NCBI RefSeq assembly: GCF_001039355.2
Contig: NW_019774613.1
Coordinates: 331,097 to 395,096, forward strand
From: Lingula anatina
Taxonomy: Eukaryota > Brachiopoda > Lingulata > Lingulida > Lingulidae
DNA: 64,000 bases
Direction of reading: 5' to 3'
Part shown: piece by piece, positions 1 through 12,258 of the stretch
How positions within the stretch are numbered: the stretch's first letter is position 1
How the letters are laid out: every line of letters starts with the position of its first letter
Made by a program: the position numbers and the translations under genes
Notes under the pieces: generated by a model
What the model was told of the DNA's origin: nothing
Database searches by the model: none
Seen by the model: the letters and a program-made list of their open reading frames with translations, nothing else

Positions 1-95
1 AATTCCTAGACCCTTGTGTCCTGGTGTACCAATTTCCTATAAAATTTTGTATAATAAATGTAATGACATTCACTATAACTATTGTCATTTTCAAG

Positions 96-3000
96 GAGAA
101 GCAACAGGACCCTAAAGTGAAGAAAACAATGATATGGAAAGAGTACGAAGCGTTGTCTTTACAAGTCAAACAGATTGGAACCTCGGCTTGCGGACCAACT
201 GCTGTTATTAATGTCCTGGTAAGATACAATAAGACTAAGTACAAGATTCATTGATAAAGCTCTTAAGTTCATTATTTTGATAGTTAAGTCAATGATGCAT
301 TGAGTCAAATCAATGCTATTTTTTCAGAGAATGAATGATTTTTGGTATGTATTGGGAAGAGAATAAATTCTAATAGGATGATCCAGTTATTGTATCTGTC
401 TGCTGTCTGTTTTTTTTTTTTTTTTTTTTTTTTTTTGTCACCATCATGGACTTGTCATGATCACACAGAGAGGACTGGAATTGGGGGAGGGGGGAGGTTG
501 AGGACCTTAGTAATTGTGTTACTAAATACTCCATCTTGCATTCAAGACTACCATCACTAATAATAACCCCATGAGGGTGACCAAAAAAAAAAAAAAAAAC
601 TGAAGTGGACAGGCTCAATTTGTTACTGTTTTCTAACAAAATGATAACACCTAATTAGTAATAGCTCTGTCCAACTGTGCAATAGTTACCTTTTTTTCAA
701 TCCCCCTGAAGACATTGGGCTTGATCCAGTAAGATCACACTGACTCTATTCTGACATATTTTCTATTTCTTTGTACTTGTTTATTTGTAAAAAAAAAAAA
801 AGTAGCCTTGTATGTGACACGTATGTTCGTATTTCTTGTAGCAAGCGTTAAAGGTGGAGATGGACCAGGAGATGGTGAGCAGCCGGATCAGGGCTCGGCT
901 GAGGGCAGAGACAGCTCCAGTTGCTGAATATCTCCTCTCCAGGAGTGTGGCAGGTATTGATATGTGACCTTTCTGTTTTTAAATTAATGTTGATAACTCG
1001 TATGACATAGCTAATTTGAAAGCTTTGAACTTTTGCACAGAGTGGATGATGAAATTATTGCAAATTTACTCTGTTTTAGAATTTACTTCTTATCATAAAT
1101 AATCATAAGCTGCAGGATTTTTTATGTTAAGCATTCAAAAATGAAGGGAAGGTGTATAAGTAGAGATTAAGGGAGAAGTAGGGTTTTATCTGTTTGTCAT
1201 CATTTTCTGTTATCTGTCTTTCATTTTCTTTTCTCATTCCTGATGAAACATATGAATATTATTGTTGTGCTGTGATACAACTATAATGTGTGGACTCGTG
1301 AATAATATTTCACATATTTCCACCATTTCTCATTTGCCTTGAAAGTATTTCTGTTTGTGTTAAAATGATCCCAGCATCTATTTTTTGTAGACTTGGTCAG
1401 TGTAGATTTTGAAGATTACCCGACATTTGATAAATTCCCATCATTCTTCATTTGTTTTGTACGTATTTCTTTATGGGTTAAATGATCCCAGCACATAAAT
1501 GTTTTCTAAATCCTAGGCACCACAGCAGAAGACCTGATAGCAGGTATAGAGCAGGTGACAGAGGGTCATGTCAAGGGCAGGTTCTTCCAGTTCCATCCCC
1601 ACCAAGACATCAAGCTACTTCACTGGCTGAGTGCCTGGATTTGTAAAGGTTAGTGCGTGTTTGTGTATGTGCATGTGCGTGTGCGTGCATGTGTATGAGG
1701 GAGTGTAAGATGTTTTGACAACTGTCCTTAGTCTCAGTTGACAAGTATTTAGTTTGTGGAAGCAGTCATCAGCTAACAAATGTGCAGTTGAATTAATTTA
1801 CTCTTGTATTGAGATATAGTCCCATTTTGACTGAACAGAGCAGTGACTGAAATGTTTTTATGAGATAAAAGGCAGCAGTTCCATGTAAAAAGCCTTTGAT
1901 GTTGATCAAAGGGGATTTGTCTATGGTTTGTATGTAACTTGATATATTAAAACAGGACCAAATCAACAGAAAATGACAAAAAGCTGATTTTTTAACCAGA
2001 GGGGTGAATCTGGTATTATTATTATTACAATTTGCTCTTTTGATAGAACAAAGTGGTCTTGTTTGCATTTTTGTTTTCCTCTTTGATAATGAAAACAGTG
2101 GTGATGATGATAATTAAATGATGGTAAAAGTTATAATAATGAAACAATACTGCCTCCCATAATATATATCTAATTCTGCTGAAACTGCTGCCTCAGGTGC
2201 TGTTCCCCTCGCCACCCTCAACCTCCAGTGTGGCACGCCCCCTGGTGGCCAGAACCTGATCCCAGACGCCTGGCATCACCAGATGGTCTACGGAGTGGGA
2301 CCAAAAGGTGGGTGTATAATTAAAATAAGTTAGATATCTATAACATCTATGTATAGAATTGTCTCTTCCCAACCCCTGGTGAACAGGTCCTTGTCGCAGA
2401 TTCCTCGCTCCAGTTTCACGAAAAAACTTAAGTCAGTAGTTCCCTGGCTTAGTTGACTAGAATTTCCATGAGAGTGCTGTTACACTGCTGATAGGGTAAG
2501 GTGTGACCATGTAACCTTGGCAAAGTTCTTAACCAGGGACCCTTTTTTTTTTTTTTTTTTTTTGTGAAACTGGGGCCTGGCATCACTAAAGAGTGGGACC
2601 AAAAGAGTGGGACCCATCCTTATCACCAATGGCTGGCATTAGCAAATAGTTGACAAGGTGTAGAGATAAGTCTTCCAAATTGATATATAGAGACCATGCT
2701 TTTATTTGATATAATATTATTTACATTATTTTAAAAATTGTATATATTCCAGGTGTCATTCTAACCAGAACTTGTCCCTGAGAATAGCACATTCATGGGA
2801 AATAATATGATTTATGAATATTTCCTACATTCCAGGTATCTATCTAACCAACCCTCTAGAGCTAGTCCCTGAAGATACTACATTTATGTGAAATGATATA
2901 ATTTATAAATATTTCCTACATTCCAGGTAACTATCTAACCAATCCTCTAAAGCTAGTCCCTGAAGATACTACATTTATGTGAAATAATATAATTTATAAA

Positions 3001-3488
3001 TATTTCCTACATTCCAGGTATCTATCTAACCAATCCTCTAAAGCTAGTCCCTGAAGATACTACATTTATGTGAAATAATATAATTTATAAATATTTCCTA
3101 CATTCCAGGTATCTATCTAACCAACCCTCTAGAGCTAGTCCCTGAAGATACTACATTTATGTGAAATAATATAATTTATAAATATTTCCTACATTCCAGG
3201 TATCTATCTAACCAACCCTCTAGAGCTAGTCCCTGAAGATACTACATTTATGTGAAATAATATAATTTAAGAATATTTCCTACATTCCAGGTATCTATCT
3301 AACCAACCCTCTAGAGCTAGTCCCTGAAGAGACCATGCTGGCCCAGTTATGTTGTGAGTCCCTGCTGCTGATCCGCAGGGAGGACATTGTGAAGAGGTGG
3401 AGTGTAGACTGTGATCTCAGACCTCTCCTCACCCAGGCTGACCCAAGATGGAGGACGCTGAATGTACTAGGTGAGATTGTGTTTGGAA

Positions 3489-3522
<34 letters not shown>

Positions 3523-6500
3523 GGGGGGTCATTTAAACAGTGGTCTTTATACTTTGATTTGAGACCACTTCTTATACAAGCTGACCCCAGATGGAGGACG
3601 TCAGCTGTCCAGCTGTCTTTGAAAATAAGGCCTTCTTGTTGCTGGCAGTCGTCCAAACGATGGCTGGATGGTTTGCTGGGAAAACCTTTGGCTTGGGGGT
3701 GTTGGATGAGCTTGGTGATTGTGTTTTGAGCCAAACTAGGGAAAGTCTGTTGTGCTTGTTGAGATTGTTTTGTAACATTTGGTAGAAAGCTTTGCATTCC
3801 TTGAATGTGTTGGATGAAATATTGAATACTTGTGGCACATTGAAATACCTTGAAAGTTTTCTGTACAGAATATTTGAAAACAGAATGAGGCAGAGTCCAA
3901 GTATTTAATTCTTATGAGAATAGCATAATATCGAAAAACCCTGGATGTTTTATTGTAGAATATTTGACAACAAAATGAAATATTGAAATAACTTGAAGGT
4001 TTTCTACACAGAATATTTAAAAACAGAACGAGACAGAGTCCAAGTATTTAATTCTTAAGTATATAGTATTATGTTGAAAAAACCCTAAATGTTTTATCAT
4101 AGAATATTTGACAACAATATGCAAAGCAACATAACCAGCACTTAGAACTGTTTTGACTAAAATCTTCATTGTTTTGACCTTGGGAAATATACACTTGATT
4201 TCAACTCCATTCCTCTATCATATACGGGATCCCTCACTTTAATGGCTAGTAAATGTTTTGATCTCTGTCGGAATTCTTCAAGAAAACTTCTAGTTCATTA
4301 TGTAATAACAAATATAAATTAGTAAATTGTTATTGTGCTTTGTACAGCTGGTTTTGGTGAGAGTCTGTAAAGCATATTTACTTATCCTTTTATGCTGTAA
4401 CACCTCCTTGACTACCATGTTATGTAAATGTCAAATGGTTTGCCAAAAAGTCTGCACGAGTAGGTTGATACATAAGTGGCATCAGTGCCTTGGGTTATGT
4501 ATGACCCCATTCCCATACCTAGATCGATCTAGCAGGATCGGTCCATCTCCGAGGGGATTCTCGCTAAATTGCATTCAGCTTAAGCGGCTTAGATGGCTGG
4601 CACGCCTACTGAAGCTGCTAAATGCAAGTTAATTAACCCCTAACAGGTTCAGAAGCCCTGCCAGAGATCAGAGCCGCTTAAGCTGAATGCAATTTAGCGA
4701 GAAACCCCCCTGAGGTGGATCGATCCTGTTAGATTGATATAGGTATGGGAATGGGGTCCATGATAACCAACTTTCAAATTCTCAGTAGACAGATGCATTG
4801 CTTGGATAATTGAAGTTGAATTATGATTCCACCATCAATTTTCACTAAATGAATTTTCAGATGGGTGAGAATTGAGTGAACTACTAGTATATAGAATGAA
4901 TGTTAATGAATTCTATTAAGTAACAACAACATGATATCGAGTATCTAAAAAAATTGCCTTCATCAGTATGAGAAGGGTTAGGCCATAAACTATATTTATA
5001 TTATAGATGGTGCTACTTGTTGTTAACAACCAACAAAAATAGTTTTGATAGGTGAATTTCAAGGCCAAACAGGAATCTACTCAATTTGCTAATTTGCAAA
5101 GTTACTGGAATTATGATCATGAAGTAATTCAAAATTTACAAATTTACTCTTAATAATGCTGTGTGTGTCGACAATCTTCGATATGCAGAGGATCGGGCTG
5201 ATGATGTTAATGATGAATGCTATTATCTTGCCAATTTTGTGTTTCCCCAGCTCATTTATTGGGAAATTGAGTTGGTGCAGGAAGGTTTTGGTGTTTGCTC
5301 ACAAACAGGTGGAACAGGTAGTTGTTGCATGGGAACCAGCTAATACCAGCTAATGCAGGACCTCTATTAATGAAATATACTACCAAATTATTTATTTGCA
5401 ATCTACATGCCTATTCCAGCTGTTAGAAATACAACATTGTGACTAATTGGTAGTGATTGTGGCCCAGACAGTGTGCTCTGAGTAAGTGTTGCAACAATTT
5501 CCCATTTATTAGATATATATTACACGACTCTAGTAAGTTACAGTCTGGAAAATGTAGCATAAGATATATCCATGTGCAATATTGCAGCAGCTGAAAGTTT
5601 GCTAATTGGGATCTGAAAGAATTAGCCCAGACCAGTTTCACCCAGCCCAAACCAGCAACAGAATCTGGCAGAAACCAGCTAAGAGTTCTATTTTTATTTA
5701 GCTGCCAACATGAAACCTGTTGAATGCCAACTTAAAAACCTCCTTTTGGGGAAAGGCACTAAGGGAACAGAGAACATGATCTTTTTTAAGGCCAAAACAA
5801 GCTTGCTGCCATCATAATGAGAAATTCTGTGTAAGATGATGAAATGAGGAAATTAAAAGCGATTAATGTTGGTGGCCAGAAAAGCATCAAATCTACATGA
5901 CCAGAGTTGGCAACTTTGCTGAAAATTACTTCAAAAAACGAGTTTTTATGTCACAGTGTTTCAGTTCATTTCATAAGTTGCCAGAAGATGCAACATGTTA
6001 TTCAAGTTGCTCTTTAAACCTTTTTAGCCCATTTTATTCCTGTTTACTTCAGTGAAGTACAGAATATTCCCCAGAGTTGCTTAGGTGCCACTACAACGCA
6101 TTACCTTTTAGGTATTGATGCAGTAGAAAAAGTTGTGTGCAAAGTATTCGAAAGTGTTGTAACTATATTGGCACGGCCTTTGAAGTGTGGTAGTTTTTTG
6201 CTCGAGTGCTTAGACTATGAATAAGCAAATGCCTGAAATAAATCAAATTGGTGGAAAGAGACGCTATATAGCAGAGTACAAAGTAGTGAAGGGTGTTGCA
6301 ATTGCCTACTAGTGGGGTACTTCTCTTAGTTGTTGAAATTCATTCTTTTTTTCTTCTTTGGACTTTTGAGACAACTATCATTATATTTAACTTTGAAAAC
6401 TAATCTTATGCTCATTTTTGTTGTATAAGAGAATGTTTTATTCTCTCTCTCTCTCTCTCTTTTGATTGGGAAAAATTATTAAAAAATGAAAAAGAATGGA

Positions 6501-9500
6501 CACAAAATGCAAAATTTTTATTACGGAAGAAAAACATTTGTCTACAACAGTGAAAAAGTTTTTTAATTTACGAAATGCACACAAGAAGAAGAAAAAAGGA
6601 AAAAGATAAGAAGTGTTGCCTTGATTTAAATGTAAAATCTTCAGATTTGGAAATGACAATAATATGTGTTGACATTTACTGCAGTTTAAGAGAGTCTGGG
6701 TGTGATAAAAACGTCTGGTACAATTCTTGGATTTTGCAGTGACACTCTCCATCTCCAGTTCAGTCACAACTTTCAGACAAATGATTACTAAGATGGGATA
6801 TCAAGGTCTCTGGAATTTCAAGATTTTCTAAAGAACACTTATCTCTCTAGGTTCCAGTACAGTTTTGAGTTTCGCACTATGGCAATGGGAATGCAGATGT
6901 TCTTCAATTACCCAATTTAACCACTGTTTCTGATGTAATAAATAAATATTTCGAGGAATGAAAAATGAAAAAAAAGTAAAACAACAAAATATTTTAAATG
7001 CAGCCGCAGTTAGACTGAAAAAAAAAGTAGTGAGTGAGGATTTCTAACCCACAGTTTGATGTGTTTGCACCAACTTGGTTGCTGTTTTTACACTTTAACT
7101 GTACTTTTATTGTCTAACCATTTATCTTGTAAGTTTTAAACATTTATGTTCAAGTTTTACTGCAAACCCCTTGAAAGCTTGTTACAAACAACTCAATACC
7201 ACCCACTAGAAATATGTTAACACATAAAAGGAGCGGGTAATGTCTAAGGCTGCATTCACATCAGTGGACTAAGACCGCATTCACAACGAATTGAGCCAGG
7301 CTTTACAAATCCTGAGAACTAAAAATGGCGGATGTACATGAAAGAAATACCGCCTAATCTTTTAATAGTCTCTCGGCCTCTCACACGCCTCCCTATGTGT
7401 CGTCCCAATGGAGCCGAAATTTAATGACTGTACCCCCGCAGGGACGACGCATGGGGAGGCGTGTGAGAGGCGGAGAGACTATTAAAAGATTAGGCGGTTT
7501 TTCTTTCATGTATGTCTGCCATATTTAGTCCGCAGGATTTGTAAAGCCTGGCTCAACTCTTTGTGAATGCGATCTAACATATCCATGGATCAAATATGGC
7601 TGACCCAATTGAATGCTTGTTGCGTAAATCCTCCGGGGAATCTATTCAGTGTCTATTATGGATTACGTGGCAAGTTTTTATCAGTGTCGCCTTACTTGAT
7701 CCAGGGATCTGTTACACCCCATTTCCATAGATTTTTAGATCGATCTATCCCTGTAGGGAGTCTCACTAGATTACTGTCAGCTTGGCCGGCTTAAGCGTCT
7801 GTCCCGCCTACTAAAAGCTGTAAGGGGGTAATTAACTATGGTGCCCGCTCGGCTGACTGCAATTTAGCGTGAACCCCCAGGGAGATAGGTCGATCTAAAT
7901 CTTAATCTTTAGATCGATCTAAATTTCTGGGAAAGCACCCTTAGTCTGCTGTTGTGAATGCAGCCTTGGTCTGATTGAAACTGTACTCAGATGTTTGTGT
8001 TACCCTGAATTGATCAAGGGTCAGCATGTGTTTTAAATGTAAGCAGATGGCTGTAGTATTTAATTGCAGTTTAATTACTGATGAACATCAGATCAGAATG
8101 TTGAAACAAAGCAAGTTTTTAAAATATTTTTCATCAAACTTTTATTTACTTAGACTATCACTGAAAAGAAGGCAGCTGTCAGTATTTAAAAAAAGGAGGA
8201 TTTCCAATAATTTACTGATGATTTTATTACTCCAAAATAATCCTACAGATCCCAATCTGTCACTACATGGGTGGGTGAACTAACTTTCAAAGTAAAAGTA
8301 GATGTACAATCTGGCATCTCTCCCCAATAACAGGTTTGTGCATACATTTTATAGTGGTTAGAACTTAAATTGAGTAAAAGATTTTTGCTGTTGTGTCTTT
8401 TGTTTTGTTTGAAATTTCAATTTGTTTTTCTTGACATGACCAGAAGAAATACAGAAAGTACTGTTGACTGCTTTCTTCACTTAAAATATTTTTCTGACCC
8501 TGTTTTTTTTTTTTTTTTTTTTTTTTCCTCAGGAATCTTTGTTTCTTGAATTTTTCAGATGGCATTGCCATTCCATTTTTTCAGCCTTTTTACCATATAA
8601 AAACTTAGTCTCATGAGCCACTAGAAAATAACATATGACACAACTTTCACTTAAAATTATGAACAGGGTCAGATTTATTAATAAAAGTAATCATAGTTGA
8701 TACCAGCCCATTGATAGAGAGTAATAATTTGATTAGAACTGAGATGGTAGGCAGTGACCTATGTTTTTAAAAATGTCCTCTTAAAGTTGTCACAAACTGG
8801 CATCTGTGTACTCTAGAAGTATGTGATGTATGGTTTTATGTAAGAATTTTAAAAGGATAGGTGGGTTAGAGGATGTTCTCAGACTAATGCATTTAGACAG
8901 TCAGTGATGTTTCAATGAAATTCTTCATATGGAAATGACCACTTCTGTTATCTGTGATATGCTTTGAGGATTGGGTCTTTCAGACTGACGCATTTTGGCT
9001 GAATTGGTGAAAGATTTGTCTTTTTTTAACAGGACAGAAAGTATATGCAGTATGGACTTCAGCTTATTGTAAATTCTGAAATATTTGATTTTATGTCAGC
9101 AAATACAGTGCCTGGCACTATTTTTTGAGTCAATAATGCACTTTCAAGAGGGGCAAACCATCTGAATATGTTCCTGTGAAGAATATTGTTTTTAAGTCAG
9201 TAATTTTTGTAATATTGACCTTATGTCATCAAATAAAAAGAAAGATAAAGACACAACAAATGTGTATACATTTTTCTTAATTTTTCACATATGGAAACTT
9301 TGAACATGTAAAATGTAGATTCGAAATGTATTTCGTAAGGACTTTACTCCTTGCCAAAACTAGCAGCCAGCAGTTGAAGTATTTATTGAGCACATAAAAA
9401 AAAGTGCTGGGTTGGCATTAGCAAGAGCTAAAAGTCTTGCACAGTTGTCTGGTTGGATTAGCAAATTGTGAATAGGATTTCACAGTTTAATTTCTGTTAC

Positions 9501-11719
9501 AAATTCAAGGTTATAGGATGAATTTTAACATGAGCAGGCCTAATTAAATCTGACGTTTGAATTATGAAGTGAATTTGAAAAATGTTTTAAATCTTCTCTT
9601 AGAAGTGTTTTTTTTTTAATATTAGTTAGGGAGTTTTTGATTCTTAAAGTTGGTTTGCGTCAGCAAAATGTCAATATACCTCATATGAAATATTTTGCTG
9701 TGACAGCCATGTCTCGGCACATTCAAGCATGGATTTTTTTTTTTATCCTAAAAAACTGAAATATTTTAGCCAAGTTAAAAAGATGAGTAAAAATTACACA
9801 CACACACACACACACATATGCACACACACACACACAGTATACGCGAAATGTGAATTTTACATCTTTTTATCTAAGCTAATTATCTTTAGCATTTCATCTT
9901 AAAGAAAAAAAAGGGGGGGGGGATTAGATGCTCGCCTCTTGCTTGTGTTATTTCTACACCCTGTGCACTACCAAAACGTCCAATTAAAATCTAACCTGCC
10001 AAGTTATGAGTAGAGTAAGTTCCAGTGAATGAAGGGAGAGAGCTAGCCACTGGGGACCAGAGACATGAACTCTAATGGCTGCCTGCTGGGATATGAACTA
10101 ATCAGTGTCTGTACACTGTAAGGCCAGTCTCCTGGAGATTGTCAGACCCTGGACAACAACACAAGAAGCTGTTACCAGATCTGATCTGATGTGAAGTGAA
10201 AATATTCATATGGTATTGTTGATTAGCCTGATTGCAGGCCCCTTGGCAAGGGGGTGGGGGTGGGGTGTTTGTGGGGGGGGGGGGGGGAGGGGTGTGTGAG
10301 AGAACTGCCCTTTTTAGCCAGAATAGGTCTGGTGTTCATGAGAATTTTATTTTATTATTTATTTATTTTTATTTTATTTATTTATTTATTAATATTATTG
10401 TTATAATTTATTTTGCCTTTTCTCATGTTGGGGTGAAAAAAAATGACCCAAGTTTTTCCTCTAAAAATTTTATCTCTACTCCCTTCCCATTTTCCACCAG
10501 TTATTTTGAAATGATATATGTGGAAAATAACTGTTTAGTTTGTTATTGGCTGATTAATTTTCACTTCCCAGCTGGTGACGCCAGTTAATTTTTGGTAGTT
10601 GCTTTGCATGTGGTCTCTTAACTGATTGAAAATACACAAGTCTCCAAGGACTATATTATACTTGTTACCATGGCACTGTAAGATAAATGTTAACTTTGGT
10701 ATTATAGAAAATGGGAACTTTTTCTTTCTTTTTCTCTGGTTTAGGTATTATAGTTAAGTGCTAGTAGATTTTTTGAAGGACAATTAAAAAATAGAAATTG
10801 TATTGACACTTTGTCTAGGTAATTTCCACCTATGATTCAATTGTAATTCAGTGAGGCAATAACAAAGTGTGTGTGTGTGCATGCGTGTGCGCGCATGCAC
10901 ATGTGTGTGTGATATTAAACCAAACACAGAACAATCCATGCTGGCAGAATGGGGGGGGGGGGGGGGGAGGCATTTTGTAATATTTTACAACCACATTTTA
11001 ATTCTATGTCTTAAGAATGCTCTTGGAGTGTCAATTTTAGAAATTTCTGCATGTCTAACTAGATGTCTTATGACTAGATATCTGATGAGTTATAATTTAT
11101 CAGGCATGATAAATGGTTGTATTGTATTATGATAACCATGACAGTTGTACTTTATCAGTCTAATGGGCATTCTGGCTATTATAAATTGCTGAGACATTGT
11201 AAAGAAGTTATGCTCCCTGTAGTGTGTGTAAAGAAATAAACATTGGCCTTGGATTCACTGTATTAAGAGAATGTGATGGTAGAGGGGTGGTGGCGGTAGG
11301 CAGACGTCCGCACTTGTCATCAGAATAAGATTACATTAGTCATTGTGATGAAACTCATTTAATTATTATTCACACAGTGACAGCAGTCTGCCTCCCGAGA
11401 TGTTTGGATTAATATAAATTTGATGTACAATAAGATATTTGAAAAAAATTTCCATTTGGCATTTATGATTTGTTTATTTATTTATTTATGTTATTTTATT
11501 TTATTAACTGTTGTTTTTAATTCCTATTCTGTTTTCTCCTTAGGGCAAGTGATCAATGTGATACGAGAAGAGTTCACTCCTCATGTCCCACCGTCTCGCC
11601 CACAGCTGACGTCCCACGTCACCATTCCAGCCATCTACAAACCTGGGATCACCCTGTTTGTACTGCGGAGTGACAGCCAAGCACTGCAGGAGCTGCTGCT
11701 GGCTACAGATCTGCCTTGA
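96..11719 (+). CDS. C39-like (papain-fold) cysteine peptidase-like protein, 5' partial, six exons
   Basis: Exons read as about 96-218, 842-953, 1517-1648, 2197-2307, 3291-3470 and 11544-11719 (TGA). All introns are GT-AG and the phases agree, giving about 236 residues. The first exon looks internal (pyrimidine-rich stretch then AG at 94-95), so the N-terminus lies outside the window; an open frame reaches an ATG at 24 but reads like intron. The start of the domain has a GTSACGPTAVINVL block with the Cys codon at 189-191. Exon 4 ends with a WHHQMVYGVGPKG block followed in exon 5 by IYLTNP. A Cys in CGPTA, then a later His and an Asn/Asp, is the order seen in C39-like peptidases, so a papain-like fold is inferred; activity is not shown. 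No signal peptide or membrane segment is seen in the part present. Exon 5 begins at the last copy of a 91-bp tandem repeat, and the last codons overlap a 3' UTR repeat. I know of no named animal gene for it. Confidence 0.72.
2740..3290 (+). repeat. 91-bp tandem repeat carrying copies of the exon 5 splice acceptor
   Basis: Five units in intron 4 have acceptor-like CCAG/GT junctions whose exon-like side begins at 2836, 2927, 3018, 3109 and 3200, exactly 91 bp apart; the true exon starts 91 bp later at 3291. A more diverged unit has its junction at 2753. Each unit copies the branch/pyrimidine region, the AG and about 40 bp of coding sequence (ITNPLELVPE-like), then runs into a non-exonic tail with an in-frame TGA. 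Units at 3109 and 3200 match the true exon best over this part. Confidence 0.93.
3492..3528. repeat. (GT)n microsatellite running into a G tract
   Basis: A GT dinucleotide run is followed directly by about nine G. It lies just inside intron 5, about 20 bp after the exon 5 donor. Confidence 0.95.
3535..3606 (+). pseudogene. Degenerate copy of the 3' half of exon 5
   Basis: The stretch translates as WSLYFDLRPLLIQADPRWRT, against WSVDCDLRPLLTQADPRWRT in the real exon (3397-3456). It lies about 70 bp after that exon, has no matching acceptor, and runs into unrelated sequence. It looks like an old tandem exon-fragment duplication. Confidence 0.8.
3842..4125. repeat. Two-copy tandem duplication, period about 143 bp
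   Basis: The unit starting near 3842 (GAAATACCTTGAAAG) is repeated from 3985 (GAAATAACTTGAAGG). Both contain ACAGAATATTT, CAGAGTCCAAGTATTTAATTC and TAGAATATTTGACAACA. Divergence is clear, so the duplication is not recent. It lies in intron 5. Confidence 0.85.
4503..4760. mobile_element. Palindromic Harbinger-like MITE, family A (copy 1)
   Basis: The long inverted repeat begins GACCCCATTCCCATACC and ends GGTATGGGAATGGGGTCC. Inside are AGATCGATCT motifs, a CTAAATTGCATTCAGCTTAAGC block and its inverse. It is related to the copies at 7715, 20952, 44994 and 48835, but its flanking duplication is not clear. It has no coding capacity. Confidence 0.82.
7273..7574. mobile_element. Family B MITE, near-perfect long palindrome
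   Basis: The ends are GACCGCATTCACAA and TTGTGAATGCGATC. The 3-bp target duplication TAA is present at 7270-7272 and 7575-7577. Long arms pair over most of the length, for example CCGCCTAATCTTTTAATAG with its inverse, around a short loop near 7405-7440. Single-strand folding would give a large hairpin. It has no ORF; mobility would depend on a transposase elsewhere. The 3-bp TWA duplication points to PIF/Harbinger. Confidence 0.87.
7715..7940. mobile_element. Family A MITE (copy 2), nested in family C
   Basis: The element is flanked by TTA at 7712-7714 and 7941-7943. It starts CACCCCATTTCCATAG and ends TTTCTGGGAAAGCACCC. Internally it has AGATCGATCTA, TAGATTACTGTCAGCTTGG, a GTAATTAACT centre and TGCAATTTAGCGTGAACCCC. 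Confidence 0.87.
9795..9836. repeat. (CA)n microsatellite
   Basis: CA run interrupted once by TATG, within intron 5 of the C39-like gene. Confidence 0.95.
10346..10400. repeat. TTTAT-rich low-complexity tract
   Basis: Imperfect TTTAT/TTTA repeats follow a G-rich stretch (10245-10295) with runs of up to 14 G. Nothing gene-like is seen. Confidence 0.9.
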
Positions 11720-12250
11720 GATAGAATCAAAAACATGCAAGACCTACTAGAGATTTGCTGTAAGTTAAAGCCCAAAACTGAAAAAAAAAACTACAACTCG
11801 CAACAGTTGTTGTGAAAAACATGCAAATGCTACATAACTTCCCCAAGTTTGTAGCATAAAACTGCAAAACTGGCTGAAAAACATGCAAGATTGACAGATC
11901 TATCCCAGAGTTTTTAGCCAAAAGCTGAAAAACTGCAGGTGGTTACAGGTCTGTCCTAGCACCAAAAACACACAAGATCTACAGATCTTCCTTGTGTGTG
12001 TAGCCAAAAACCGCAAGAACAACAGCTGGCTACAGATCTGTCTAAGAGGCAAAACATGCACAATTTACAACTGGCTACAGATCTGTCTTTGTTCCTAGAT
12101 CTACAGATCTACCCCAAGTTTGTAGCCAAAACTGCAAGAACTTCATTGGGCTACAGATCTGTCTAAGCACCCAAAACATGCAAGATCTTCAGATTTACTA
12201 TGAGCTTTTAGCCAAAAACTGAAAGAACTGCCCACAACTGGCTGCGGATC
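11690..12250. repeat. Degenerate tandem repeats starting at the stop codon of the C39-like gene
   Basis: Units repeat the themes GGCTACAGATCTGTC, AAAACATGCAAGATC, CCCCAAGTTTGTAGCC and AAAACTGCAAGAAC with periods of about 70-90 bp. GGCTACAGATCTGCC, coding for the last residues before TGA, is the first copy. The repeat therefore supplies the C-terminal codons and much of the proximal 3' UTR. Confidence 0.85.
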
Positions 12251-12258
12251 ATCTTATA

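Larger units (their letters stand above)
7248..7965. mobile_element. Family C MITE interrupted by two other MITEs
   Basis: The terminal inverted repeats are GGCTGCATTCACATCAG and the inverse of GTGAATGCAGCC. Removing the two inserts (7273-7574 and 7715-7940, each with one 3-bp duplication) leaves about 184 bp. That matches in size and sequence an uninterrupted inverted copy at 12259-12435, sharing GGATCAAATATGGC, TGACCCA and GAATCTATTCAGTGTCTA-like blocks. The outer flanks TAA and TTG do not match. Confidence 0.82.

Noticed and set aside
2740-3320. Regularly spaced repeats resembling a CRISPR array
   Set aside because: The units are head-to-tail copies without unique spacers, in an animal gene intron; they are a splice-junction minisatellite.
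5156-5353. 65-residue frame in the last intron of the C39-like gene
   Set aside because: Two overlapping frames of similar length, no family likeness, no splice partners.
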